Source: Amorphoplanes digitatis (lineage in GTDB: Bacteria; Actinomycetota; Actinomycetes; Mycobacteriales; Micromonosporaceae). From it: DNA of 64,000 nucleotides. Both the position numbers and the translations under genes were made by a program. Below, piece by piece: positions 56,446 through 64,000 of this stretch. The DNA lies in contig NZ_JACHNH010000001.1 in assembly GCF_014205335.1 (NCBI RefSeq), positions 8,488,501 through 8,552,500 on the forward strand, in the 5' to 3' direction. Each line of letters starts with the position of its first letter. Within the stretch, counting starts at the first letter, position 1. The notes below the pieces were generated by a model. The model did not search any database. It was not told the origin of the DNA and was given only the letters and a program-made list of their open reading frames with translations.

Positions 56446-57615
56446 CTACGCCCAGACCTGCTGCGGCTCGCTGCGGCGCTCCGCGAGCGGTGTCGGCTTC
56501 GCGTACTCCCGGACGACCTCGTAGCGGGTGTTGCGCTCGACGGGCTGGAAACCCGCGTCCCAGATGATGTTGAGCAGGTCGTCGCGGTGCATCGTGGTCG
56601 GCGTGCCGTAGTCGTCGGCGTCGTGGGTGATCTTGTACTCGACGACCGAGCCGTCCAGGTCGTCGGCGCCGAAGTTCAGCGAGAGCTGAGCCACCGACAG
56701 CCCGTGCATGACCCAGAAGTTCTTCAGGTGCGGCACGTTGTCGAACATCAGCCGGGAGACCGCGAAGGTGCGCAGCGACTCGGCCGGCGACGCCATCGTG
56801 GTGCGGGCCTGGATCCGGTTGCGGATCTTGCCGTCCGCCGAGTCGACGAAGTCGTGCTGGTAGCGAAGCGGGATGAAGACCGCGAAACCACCCGTCTCGT
56901 CCTGCAACTCGCGAAGGCGCATGACGTGGTCGACCCGGTGCCGCGGCTCCTCGATGTGGCCGTACAGCATGGTGGCGGGGGTCTTCATGCCCTTGGAGTG
57001 CGCGAGCCGGTGGATCCGGGACCAGTCTTCCCAGTGGCAGGCGTGGTCGACGATGTGCTGGCGGACCTCCCAGTCGAAGATCTCCGCGCCGCCGCCGGTC
57101 AGCGACTCCAGCCCCGCGTCCATCAGCTCGTCGAGGATCTCGGTGGCCGGCAGGCCGCTGATCTTCTCGAACCACTGGACCTCGGTCGCCGTGAAGCACT
57201 TGAGCTTGACGTTCGGCAGCGCCGCCTTCAGCTCGCGCAGCACCTTGGGGTAGTACCGCCAGGGCAGCGTGGGGTGCAGTCCATTGACGATGTGCAATTC
57301 TGTGAGTTGTTCATCTTCCATCTCCTTGGCCTTGCGTACGGCCTCGTCGATGCGCATGGTGTATGCGTCCTTCTCGCCCGGCTTGCGCTGGAACGAGCAG
57401 TACGCACAGCTTGCGGAGCAGACGTTGGTGAGGTTGAGGTGCCGGTTGACGTTGAACATCACCCGGTCGGCGTTCATCTCAGTACGCTTGTGATGCGCCA
57501 GCCGGCCGAGCCAGGCGAGATCGTCGGACTCGTAGAGGGCGACACCGTCCGCACGGGTCAGCCGCTCGCCCGCGTAGACCTTGGCCTCCAGCTCACGCTT
57601 CAGTCCGACGTCCAT
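56446..57615 (-). CDS. mqnE: Aminodeoxyfutalosine synthase (radical SAM)
   Basis: MqnE joins 3-enolpyruvylbenzoate to SAM-derived adenosine to make aminofutalosine, the second futalosine-pathway step. The 389-residue radical SAM enzyme has CSASCAYCSF (C-x3-C-x2-C, about residues 60-69), HIVNGLHPTLPWRYYP and LTGGGAEIFD, all diagnostic of MqnE. ATG at 57615 follows GGAAAGGGG; the longer frame to 57717 is not needed. It is more than 26 kb from mqnA and 40 kb from mqnC; mqnB and mqnD are not in the window. It is divergent from the NlpC/P60 gene across 215 bases. Confidence 0.95.
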   Translation of the reverse strand: MDVGLKRELEAKVYAGERLTRADGVALYESDDLAWLGRLAHHKRTEMNADRVMFNVNRHLNLTNVCSASCAYCSFQRKPGEKDAYTMRIDEAVRKAKEMEDEQLTELHIVNGLHPTLPWRYYPKVLRELKAALPNVKLKCFTATEVQWFEKISGLPATEILDELMDAGLESLTGGGAEIFDWEVRQHIVDHACHWEDWSRIHRLAHSKGMKTPATMLYGHIEEPRHRVDHVMRLRELQDETGGFAVFIPLRYQHDFVDSADGKIRNRIQARTTMASPAESLRTFAVSRLMFDNVPHLKNFWVMHGLSVAQLSLNFGADDLDGSVVEYKITHDADDYGTPTTMHRDDLLNIIWDAGFQPVERNTRYEVVREYAKPTPLAERRSEPQQVWA

Positions 57616-57830
57616 GTGTGCCCCTTTCCCATCGCTCACCGCCGAGCCTACGTCCTGCCACCGGCGACGATGGGAGCGCGGCGGCTTCGGGGCGGCGCGG
57701 ATCACGCAGTCGGGCATACGATTCTCAGGCTCCTCTCAACTGGAATCGATCGACAGCGGTGCACGGGTTGGGGTAAGAACCTAGAAGGACGTAAGCGTCG
57801 GAGGGCGACCGAGCGCGGACCGGGGAGCGC

Positions 57831-59441
57831 ATGTTGACGAATTGGCAGTACGGCCGAGGTGGCTCGCGGCGGCCGCGCCCATGGTGGCGCCCGCTGGCGT
57901 ATTCCGCCGCGACCGCAGCCGCCATCGCCATGCTCTTCAACCCGTTGCCGGCCTCCGCCGCCCCGGTGGCACCGCCCGCGGTGCCCGACGCCGGCTCCCG
58001 GCCGCTGCCGCTCGGCACGCTCACGATGCCGGGCCAGACGAGCACCGGCCCGGCCACGACGACGCCGATCGTTTCCACCGGCGTCGCGATGACCCCGCTG
58101 CTCGCCAAGGTCGAGAAGGGCCGGGACGAGCTCGCCACCCTCGGCGAGAAGCTGACCCGGACCAAGGAAGACTTCGACCTCGCCACCCAGCAGCTGGCGA
58201 CCGCCGATCAGAAGGTCGCGCAGACCGCGGTCTCGCTCGCGGCGGCCCGGGAGGAGGCCGCGGACGCCGCGGCCGCGGCCGTCCGTGACGCCGCCGCCAT
58301 GCCGCCCGGCACGCTCGGCTCCGGCCTGGAGGACCTCGACTCGCTCGCCCGGATCAACCGCGGCGACTCCGCGACCGAGCAGGCCGCCGGCCGGCAGCTC
58401 GCGATCGCACAGGACGCCAACACGGCCGCGCTCTCCGAGCAGCAGTCGGTGCGGGCACACCTCGACCTGGTCACCGTCGATCGCGACAAGCTCCAGGCCG
58501 AGGTCAACAAGAAGTCGGCCGCCCAGCAGAAGCTCGAGCAGCAGCACGCCGACGAGGTCCGCGCCGCCGACGCGGCCGCCGCGGCCCGGGACGCGCAGGC
58601 CGGCGCGGGCTACCTGTCCGGCGAGAACGCCGGCCGCGGCGCCGACCCGCGGGCCATCGCCGCGCTGACCTTCGCCCTGGCCCAGCGCGGAGACCCGTAC
58701 GTCTGGTCCGAGGAGGGCCCGGACCAGTACGACTGCTCCGGCCTGATGTACGCGGCCTACCGCTCGGACGCCGCGGGCAACTTCCCGCTGACCCGGGTGT
58801 CGAAGGACCAGTACTACCAGACCCGGGCCAAGGTCGTTGACCGCTACTCGTTGCTCCCGGGCGACCTGCTCTTCTTCAGCTCGACAAGCAGCTGGACGGG
58901 AATCCACCACGTCGCGATGTACGCGGGCGACGGCATGATGGTCGAGGCGCCGCGCACCGGCCTCAACGTCCGCCTGACCCCGGTCCGCTGGACCCGGCTC
59001 TTCGGCGCGACCCGCATCTACGGCTCGGTCGAGGGCACGGTCGAGGGCCCGGTGCTCGGCAACCCGGACCCGGAGACGCCGAGCGACAACCCGACGACGA
59101 CGAAGCCGCCGACGACCCCGCCGACCACCAAGCCGACGACGAAGCCGCCGACGACGCCGCCCACCACCAAGCCGACCACGAAGCCGACGACGACGCCGCC
59201 CTCGACGCAGCCGACGACCCCCAGCACCCCGCCGACGAACCCGGACCCGACCGAGACCCAATCGGCCGCGCCTTCGCCGAGCGGATCCACGGCCGGGTCC
59301 TCGGACAGTTCGCCGTCGAAGTCGGGGGACACCTCTTCGTCTTCGTCGGCGTCGGCATCGGCGGCCTCGAAGTCGGCCGCGGCGCCTTCGTCCGCGGCAA
59401 CGAATTCGGCGTCGGCCTCCGCTTCGAGCGACGGCGACTGA
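57831..59441 (+). CDS. Secreted NlpC/P60 peptidoglycan endopeptidase
   Basis: The 536-residue protein has a signal region (LAYSAATAAAIAMLFNPLPASA), a coiled-coil segment (residues 85-260, Ala/Lys/Gln/Glu rich) and an NlpC/P60 catalytic domain with YDCSGL (Cys302) and IHHVAMY (His360), so it is a gamma-D-glutamyl-meso-diaminopimelyl hydrolase of the RipA type. It is followed by about 120 residues of Thr/Pro/Lys (PTTKPPTTPPTTKPTTK) and then Ser/Ala sequence, probably a cell-wall-spanning stalk. The ATG at 57831 follows GGGGAG. The coiled coil and stalk are typical of daughter-cell-separation enzymes. Confidence 0.93.
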   Translation: MLTNWQYGRGGSRRPRPWWRPLAYSAATAAAIAMLFNPLPASAAPVAPPAVPDAGSRPLPLGTLTMPGQTSTGPATTTPIVSTGVAMTPLLAKVEKGRDELATLGEKLTRTKEDFDLATQQLATADQKVAQTAVSLAAAREEAADAAAAAVRDAAAMPPGTLGSGLEDLDSLARINRGDSATEQAAGRQLAIAQDANTAALSEQQSVRAHLDLVTVDRDKLQAEVNKKSAAQQKLEQQHADEVRAADAAAAARDAQAGAGYLSGENAGRGADPRAIAALTFALAQRGDPYVWSEEGPDQYDCSGLMYAAYRSDAAGNFPLTRVSKDQYYQTRAKVVDRYSLLPGDLLFFSSTSSWTGIHHVAMYAGDGMMVEAPRTGLNVRLTPVRWTRLFGATRIYGSVEGTVEGPVLGNPDPETPSDNPTTTKPPTTPPTTKPTTKPPTTPPTTKPTTKPTTTPPSTQPTTPSTPPTNPDPTETQSAAPSPSGSTAGSSDSSPSKSGDTSSSSSASASAASKSAAAPSSAATNSASASASSDGD

Positions 59442-59596
59442 CCCGGTTTCGCGATCTTCAAGGCGGGGAAACGCCCTAACGCCGGATGCGCTTATGAGCG
59501 CTGATATGGCACCGTAGTCACCAGCGCCCGGCAATCGACGTGCCCGGCGGCAGGTATTTGGCGTCGTCACGAGGGTGGCGGCGATCGGGAGGATCC

Positions 59597-61093
59597 ATGG
59601 ACGAGCAGCAGGCGAAACCGGACAGCGACGGCGGGACGCCGCACGCTGCGCGGACGCCCGCGAGCAGCGCCGGGCCTCAGAACGATCAGGGATACGAGCC
59701 GCCACCGCCGCCCGCACCGGGTGCCCTGTGGGCGCCGGCCGGCAAGGCCTCGGCCAGCGTCAGCGCGCCGCCCGCATCTCCTGCCACTCCCGCCGCCTCG
59801 GCGAGCGTCAGCGTGCCTTCGGCGTCCGTGAGCTCTCCTCCCGCGTCCGCCGGCTCGAGCGGCGGCGCCGCCCGGCCGGTCTCCGTTCCGCCCGGCGCCA
59901 ACGCCGCCCGCGCCACCGTGCCCGGCTCGATCGATCCGGCCGGCGCCCGCGCCGCCACCTGGCCCAGCGGCCAGGCCAAGGTCTACGGCGCCCGCAGCAC
60001 GGACCGGTCCGCCGACAAGCCGGCCACCGATGACAAGCCGGCCGCCGTCGTCGATGACAAGCCGGTCGCGACCGCAGGCGCCGAGAAGGCCGCCGAAAAG
60101 GCCGCCGAGGCGGACAAGCCGGCGGCCCCGGCCAAGCCGAAGGACGCCGACAAGCCGGCCGCCGTCAGCTGGATGAGCGTCGCCGAGAAGCGTGGCCAGG
60201 CCGCGGCCGCCTCGCCGGAACCGGAACCGGATCTGCCCGAGCCCTCGACCCCGGAGCCGCCGAAGCCCGCGCCGGCCAAGCCCGAGCCGACCCGGCCCGA
60301 GCCCGCGCCGCTGCCCACACCGACTCCCACCCCGCCGCCGACACCCGCGCCGAGCCCGGCCCGGCCCGGCCCCGTGCCCCCGGGCCCCGGACCCAGCCCC
60401 GTGCCGCCCGGCCCCGGGCCCAGTCCCGTGCCGCCGGGACCCGGCCCGTCGCCCGTGCCGCCCGGCCCGGGTCCAGACCCCGTGCCGCCGGGGCCCGGCC
60501 CCTCGCCCGTGCCCGGCCCGCCGCCGGCCCCGTTCCCCGGTCCGCCGGTGATCCCCGCGGCCGGCGCCGGCCTGCCGGCGTACACGATGCCGCCCTGGTC
60601 CGGTTCCGCCGCCGCGGGCGGACCCATCAATGTGGGCGGCGCGGCCCAGCACGACCACCAGCCCCGCAGCGGTTCGACTCCCTACGGGGTAGGCGCATCG
60701 GGCGGTGCCGGGCAGCCGTTCGGCGGATCGGCCGCACAGGTCAGTAGCGCGCCGACGCGGCCGACGACCTATGGGTCGGGATCCGGACAGCAGCCGGCCG
60801 CCGTGCCGCAGCAGCGGATGCAGGGCACCGTCTACGGCGGCCTCGCCGACTACGCGCCGCCGGACATGACCATGCCCGTGAGCACCAACCCGGTCGAGAA
60901 TTCCGGCTCGCTGACCGGCCACATCCTGGCCCAGGGCTGGCGTGACGGGCCCGACACGCAGCGGCAGAGCAACGTCAAGGTGATCGTCGCGATGCTCGTC
61001 GTGCTGCTCATCCTGGTCGGCGTGAGCCTGGCCTTCCTGTTCACCGTCGGCGACGCCTTCAGCGACATGATCGGTGGCGTTTTCAAGGATTAG
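59597..61093 (+). CDS. Proline-rich repeat protein with C-terminal membrane anchor
   Basis: The 498-residue protein is largely disordered: Ala/Ser/Pro-rich N half, then about 60 residues with five tandem PVPPGPGPSP-type units (about residues 260-310), a Gly/Ser/Gln region, and one C-terminal transmembrane helix (VIVAMLVVLLILVGVSLAFLFTV) with a short acidic tail. The large part is therefore cytoplasmic (no signal peptide) and tail-anchored. It is not recognised; comparable proteins occur next to cell-division and peptidoglycan genes in actinomycetes. GGGAGG lies just before ATG 59597; the longer frame to 59540 was rejected. Confidence 0.75.
   Translation: MDEQQAKPDSDGGTPHAARTPASSAGPQNDQGYEPPPPPAPGALWAPAGKASASVSAPPASPATPAASASVSVPSASVSSPPASAGSSGGAARPVSVPPGANAARATVPGSIDPAGARAATWPSGQAKVYGARSTDRSADKPATDDKPAAVVDDKPVATAGAEKAAEKAAEADKPAAPAKPKDADKPAAVSWMSVAEKRGQAAAASPEPEPDLPEPSTPEPPKPAPAKPEPTRPEPAPLPTPTPTPPPTPAPSPARPGPVPPGPGPSPVPPGPGPSPVPPGPGPSPVPPGPGPDPVPPGPGPSPVPGPPPAPFPGPPVIPAAGAGLPAYTMPPWSGSAAAGGPINVGGAAQHDHQPRSGSTPYGVGASGGAGQPFGGSAAQVSSAPTRPTTYGSGSGQQPAAVPQQRMQGTVYGGLADYAPPDMTMPVSTNPVENSGSLTGHILAQGWRDGPDTQRQSNVKVIVAMLVVLLILVGVSLAFLFTVGDAFSDMIGGVFKD
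60375..60520 (+). repeat. Five tandem approximately 30-base units encoding PVPPGPGPSP
   Basis: The units are about 30 bases (CCCGTGCCGCCCGGCCCCGG as the conserved part) and differ at third positions. They encode a polyproline-type II stretch. Not CRISPR, since there are no spacers. Confidence 0.85.
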
Positions 61094-61220
61094 GTTGTCG
61101 GAAGCCGCACCTCCCCCTAAGCTGGCGAGGTTGCGCCGAAGGGTGAGCCTGCCCACTACCGGCGCGGAATGCGGGCGATGTCGACCACGTTGGCCCGTAC
61201 ACTGATGGAAGTAATTGACC

Positions 61221-61245
61221 TGGCGTGCCCTCATGGGGCACGCCA
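61221..61245 (+). promoter_or_regulatory. 10-bp hairpin in the DEAD-box leader
   Basis: Arms TGGCGTGCCC and GGGCACGCCA surround TCATG. It stands 88 bases before the helicase TTG and 25 bases after a TACACT block (61190s) that could be a -10. Followed by only short T runs, so attenuation or mRNA stability are both possible. Confidence 0.5.
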
Positions 61246-61332
61246 CGGGCGTTCTTGCGGTCATTTCAGCGGCCGGCTGTTCGTAGCCGCGGCGGGCCAT
61301 TCGCGAGCATGCGCCCCCGTAGAGAGGTTCTC

Positions 61333-63228
61333 TTGACCACTTTCGCTGACCCCAGCACGTTCCCGTCCGTCTTCGAAGTCCCCGCCGAGTCCGGCGAAAC
61401 CCCCCGCACCGACGCCATCGAGGCCGCGCAGGAGACCCCCGCCGCCGTCGAGGTGGAGCTGGCCGAGACGGCCGTCGTTCCGACCTTCGCCGAGCTGGGT
61501 CTCCCCGCCGAGCTCGTCCGCGTGCTCAGCCGCGAGGGCATCAACACCCCGTTCGAGATCCAGGCCGCCACCATGCCCGACGCCCTCGCGGGCCGGGACG
61601 TGCTCGGCCGCGGCCAGACCGGCTCCGGCAAGACGCTGGCGTTCGGCCTGCCGCTGCTCGCCCGGGTCGCACAGGGCGGCCGCGCGCTGCCGCACCAGCC
61701 GAAGGCCCTGATCCTGGTGCCGACCCGCGAGCTGGCCATGCAGGTCGCCGACGCGCTGATGCCGCTCGGTCGCTCCGTCGGCGTCTTCCTGAAGACCGCC
61801 GTCGGCGGCGTGCCCTACGACCGGCAGATGGACGCGCTGCGGCGCGGCGTCGAGGTCATCGTGGCCACCCCGGGCCGCCTCGGCGACCTGATCGAGCGCG
61901 GCGCCTGCAAGCTGGACGCCGTCGAGGTCACCGTCCTGGACGAGGCCGACCAGATGGCCGACATGGGCTTCCTGCCCGAGGTCACCGAGCTGCTGTCCAA
62001 GACCCCGGCCGACGCGCAGCGCCTGCTCTTCTCGGCCACGCTCGACGGTGACGTCGACGCGCTGGTCAAGCGGTTCATGAACGACCCGGTCACGCACTCG
62101 ACCGCGCCGGCCGAGGCGAGCGTGTCCACGATGGAGCACCACATGCTCCTGATCCCGCCGCACGACAAGTTCCCGATCACCGCCTCGATCGCCAACCGGG
62201 AGGGCAAGACGATCGTCTTCGCCCGCACCCAGATGGGCGTCGACCGGCTGGTCGACCAGCTCGCGGCGGTCGGCGTCCGGGCCGGCGCGCTGCACGGCGG
62301 CAAGACCCAGCGGGTCCGCACCCGCACGCTCGCCGAGTTCAAGGAAGGCCGGACGAACGTGCTGGTCGCCACGGACGTCGCGGCCCGCGGCATCCACGTC
62401 GACGGCATCTCGCTGGTCATGCACGTCGACCCGCCGAAGGACCCGAAGGACTACCTGCACCGCGCCGGCCGTACGGCCCGCGCGGGCGAGTCCGGCGCGG
62501 TCGTGACGCTGGTGCTCCCGAAGCAGCGCCGCACCACGGCCTCGATGATGCTGAAGGCGGGCGTCACGCCGGCCGAGCTTCGCGTGCGCCTGGGCGACGA
62601 GCAGCTCGCCAAGGTCACCGGTGCCCGTGAGCCCAGCGGTGTCCCGGTGCGGATCGAGCCCGAGCCGCGCGAGCGTGGCGACCGGCCGCGCCGCTTCGGC
62701 GACCGCCCGCAGCGCGGTGGCTACGGCGACCGCCCCCGCACCGGTGGCTACGGCGACCGCCCGCAGCGCACCGGCGAGCAGCGCTCGTTCGGCGACCGCC
62801 CCCGCAGCTCCTTCGGCGGTGGCGAGCGCAGCTACGGCGACCGCCCGCGCGGCGGCGACCAGCGTTCGTTCGGCGACCGCCCGGCGCGCAGCTACGGCGA
62901 CCGCCCGACCGGCGACCGCGCCTACAGCGACCGCCCCACCGGCGACCGTGGCTACGGCGACCGCCCCACCGGCGGCGGCGACCGCTCCTACGGCGACCGG
63001 CCTGCCGGCGGCGGCGACCGTTCCTACGGCGACCGGCCTGCCGGCGGCGGCGACCGTTCCTACGGCGACCGTCCCACCGGCGGGGGCGGCCGCCCCACCG
63101 GCGGCGGCGACCAGCGTTCGTTCGGCGACCGCCCGGCGCGCAACTACGGCGAGCGGCCCGGTGGCTTCCGGCGCGAGGGCGGCCGCAACGACCGCTACTC
63201 GACCGGTCGTCCGGCACACACCCACTGA
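61333..63228 (+). CDS. DEAD-box ATP-dependent RNA helicase with GDRP-repeat tail
   Basis: The 631-residue protein has the DEAD-box core at about residues 55-420: FAELGLPAELVRVLSREGI Q-motif region, GRGQTGSGKT (Lys100), VPTRELAMQVAD, VIVATPGRL, DEAD (203-206), SATLDGDVD, then IVFARTQMGVDRLVDQL, ATDVAARGIHV and HRAGRTARAG. The C-terminal 190 residues are Gly/Arg/Asp repeats (GDRPTGGGDRSY type), an RNA-binding RGG-like tail. It should remodel structured RNA and ribosome precursors. Start TTG at 61333 has AGAGAGG; an in-frame ATG 61309 (MRPRREVL) is a real alternative. Confidence 0.93.
   Translation: MTTFADPSTFPSVFEVPAESGETPRTDAIEAAQETPAAVEVELAETAVVPTFAELGLPAELVRVLSREGINTPFEIQAATMPDALAGRDVLGRGQTGSGKTLAFGLPLLARVAQGGRALPHQPKALILVPTRELAMQVADALMPLGRSVGVFLKTAVGGVPYDRQMDALRRGVEVIVATPGRLGDLIERGACKLDAVEVTVLDEADQMADMGFLPEVTELLSKTPADAQRLLFSATLDGDVDALVKRFMNDPVTHSTAPAEASVSTMEHHMLLIPPHDKFPITASIANREGKTIVFARTQMGVDRLVDQLAAVGVRAGALHGGKTQRVRTRTLAEFKEGRTNVLVATDVAARGIHVDGISLVMHVDPPKDPKDYLHRAGRTARAGESGAVVTLVLPKQRRTTASMMLKAGVTPAELRVRLGDEQLAKVTGAREPSGVPVRIEPEPRERGDRPRRFGDRPQRGGYGDRPRTGGYGDRPQRTGEQRSFGDRPRSSFGGGERSYGDRPRGGDQRSFGDRPARSYGDRPTGDRAYSDRPTGDRGYGDRPTGGGDRSYGDRPAGGGDRSYGDRPAGGGDRSYGDRPTGGGGRPTGGGDQRSFGDRPARNYGERPGGFRREGGRNDRYSTGRPAHTH
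62686..63165 (+). repeat. Imperfect GGCGACCGCCC-type tandem repeats in the helicase tail
   Basis: Repeats of (GGC)GACCGNCC code for G-D-R-P with variable fill (TGGGDRSY, AGGGDRSY). The best copies are perfect tandems of 33 bases at 62991-63074. It is coding low-complexity, not an array with spacers. Confidence 0.85.
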
Positions 63229-63245
63229 TCGACGCCTGTTAGACG

Positions 63246-63275
63246 AGGCCCCCGGCGCTCCCCCGCCGGGGGCCT
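63246..63275. terminator. 12-bp hairpin between convergent genes
   Basis: Arms AGGCCCCCGGCG and CGCCGGGGGCCT surround CTCCCC. It is 18 bases after the helicase stop and 25 bases from the peptidase stop on the other strand. Confidence 0.8.
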
Positions 63276-63299
63276 TCGGCGTTTCACCGGCCCGGCCGG

Positions 63300-64000
63300 T
63301 CAGACCTGGTCGCGGATCCAGGCGACGCAGGCCTTGTCGACGGTCGCGAAGGGCTTGCCGAACGCCTCCTGGGAGGCGGGCTCGAGGTCGCGGTCCTCCC
63401 GCAGGTAGAGCCGGACGAAGTCGAAGAGCGCGCGCTGGCCGTACTTGCGGGCCATGCAGTCGGCGGCGAAGTGGCCCAGCCCGTAGAAGGCGTCGCTGGT
63501 GTCCGGGCTGGCGTCGCCGGCGAGGGCGCGGGCCGCGATGGACTTGGGCCGCTTGCCGCTCTGCACCACCGCGCGCACGCTCGAGCGCCGCCAGCTCGCG
63601 GTCGCGGGCTTGGGGTACCAGCCGATGTACTCGGCGATGCCCTCCTCCAGCCACATGTCGCCGCCGTCGCCGGAGCGCGCGGCGCCGCCGAGCGTCACGA
63701 CGTGGCCCAGCTCGTGCTGGATCGTGCTCGCCATGACCGTCTTGTCGTTCTTCACCTGGGCGACGTTGACCACCACGTCGCTGCCCGCCTCGTTGAGCGG
63801 CATCGCGTAGGCGATCACCCAGTCGTCGTCGACGCCGCCGTACCAGCTCTTCCACTGCTTCGCGCCGGCCAGGTAGATGCGGTACTTCTTCTGCGGGTTG
63901 CCGACCATGCCCGCGAAGCGGTCGTTGACGGCCGCGGCCTTCTCGGCGACCGGCATGATCAGCTTGAAGTACTTCCGCTCGCTGCTGCCGGCGATCAGCG
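63300..64000 (-). CDS. HExxH metallopeptidase, C-terminal part (runs off the window)
   Basis: At least 233 residues are visible and the frame is open to the window end (63957-64000 reads through without stop), so the gene starts outside. The zinc motif is IQHELGHVV (HExxH) with a third ligand Glu in WLEEGIAEYIGW, a gluzincin/MA-clan arrangement. The region NDRFAGMVGNPQKKYRIYLAGAKQWKSWY precedes it. Relatives are actinobacterial lipoprotein or secreted peptidases with basal-secretory-like fold. It faces the RNA helicase across a hairpin. Confidence 0.8.
   Translation of the reverse strand, partial: LIAGSSERKYFKLIMPVAEKAAAVNDRFAGMVGNPQKKYRIYLAGAKQWKSWYGGVDDDWVIAYAMPLNEAGSDVVVNVAQVKNDKTVMASTIQHELGHVVTLGGAARSGDGGDMWLEEGIAEYIGWYPKPATASWRRSSVRAVVQSGKRPKSIAARALAGDASPDTSDAFYGLGHFAADCMARKYGQRALFDFVRLYLREDRDLEPASQEAFGKPFATVDKACVAWIRDQV

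Noticed and set aside
57616..57830. c-di-AMP (ydaO-type) riboswitch before the NlpC/P60 gene
   Set aside because: Expected in actinomycete cell-wall hydrolase leaders, but the conserved core segments are not visible here.
60375..60520. CRISPR-like or mobile repeat in the proline-rich gene
   Set aside because: Tandem coding repeats for PVPPGPGPSP without spacers or cas genes.
62686..63165. CRISPR array in the helicase tail
   Set aside because: Repeats are in frame, contiguous, and encode GDRP; no unique spacers.

Overview
The window is very GC-rich DNA with GTG, TTG and ATG starts, dense operons and actinobacterial gene families. A futalosine-pathway menaquinone route (MqnA, MqnC, MqnE), a MenG/MenJ-like pair beside a nuo operon, LPXTG surface proteins, a GH64/CBM13 glucanase and an NlpC/P60 hydrolase all fit a filamentous actinomycete. 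Micromonosporaceae (Actinoplanes- or Micromonospora-like) is the most likely family, but that is an inference from gene content and not a measured placement.

Layout. 1-11739 (minus) holds nuoL(partial)-K-J-I-H-G-F-E-D-C-B-A, type I NADH:menaquinone oxidoreductase, with nearly every junction overlapping as ATGA, GTGA or TGATG. 11818-15874 (minus) holds a geranylgeranyl-reductase/MenJ-like flavoprotein, a small acidic protein, MenG and MqnC, so the quinone-making genes sit directly upstream of the quinone-using complex. 15986-19883 (plus) is an SNF2 ATPase with a SWIM zinc-finger partner. 19923-29371 carries two LPXTG wall proteins flanking a GH64 glucanase with a LacI-type operator, an aldo/keto reductase, an FMN alpha-hydroxy-acid dehydrogenase and a two-gene glycosyltransferase operon. 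29462-32194 (minus) is ArsR-MFS-MqnA. 32366-35713 has a HelD-like RNA-polymerase helicase, a GNAT acetyltransferase and a double VOC protein. 35710-38690 (minus) is a btuFCD cobalamin importer under a B12 riboswitch.

38743-51387 looks like a conflict/competition island. A 2TM SLATT-like membrane protein is transcribed divergently from a fusion of an intact calcineurin-like phosphoesterase and a thymidylate-synthase-like domain whose catalytic Cys is replaced. It is followed by a secreted 2117-residue RHS/YD-repeat toxin with its own C-terminal toxin domain, a two-base-spaced S1-domain putative immunity gene, and a LamG partner protein. 51634-54021 continues with an RTX-repeat secreted protein, a helical protein of unknown function and a phage-like MazG-type protein. 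54176-64000 is mostly housekeeping: M14 carboxypeptidase, two membrane proteins, MqnE, NlpC/P60, a proline-rich membrane protein, a DEAD-box RNA helicase with a GDRP-repeat tail, and a partial HExxH peptidase.

No tRNA, rRNA, CRISPR array, insertion sequence or replication origin was seen. Strong GC-rich hairpins without long U tracts separate several convergent or terminal genes. Quinone synthesis is split among four loci (mqnC/menG/menJ-like, mqnA, mqnE, nuo); mqnB and mqnD are not in this window.
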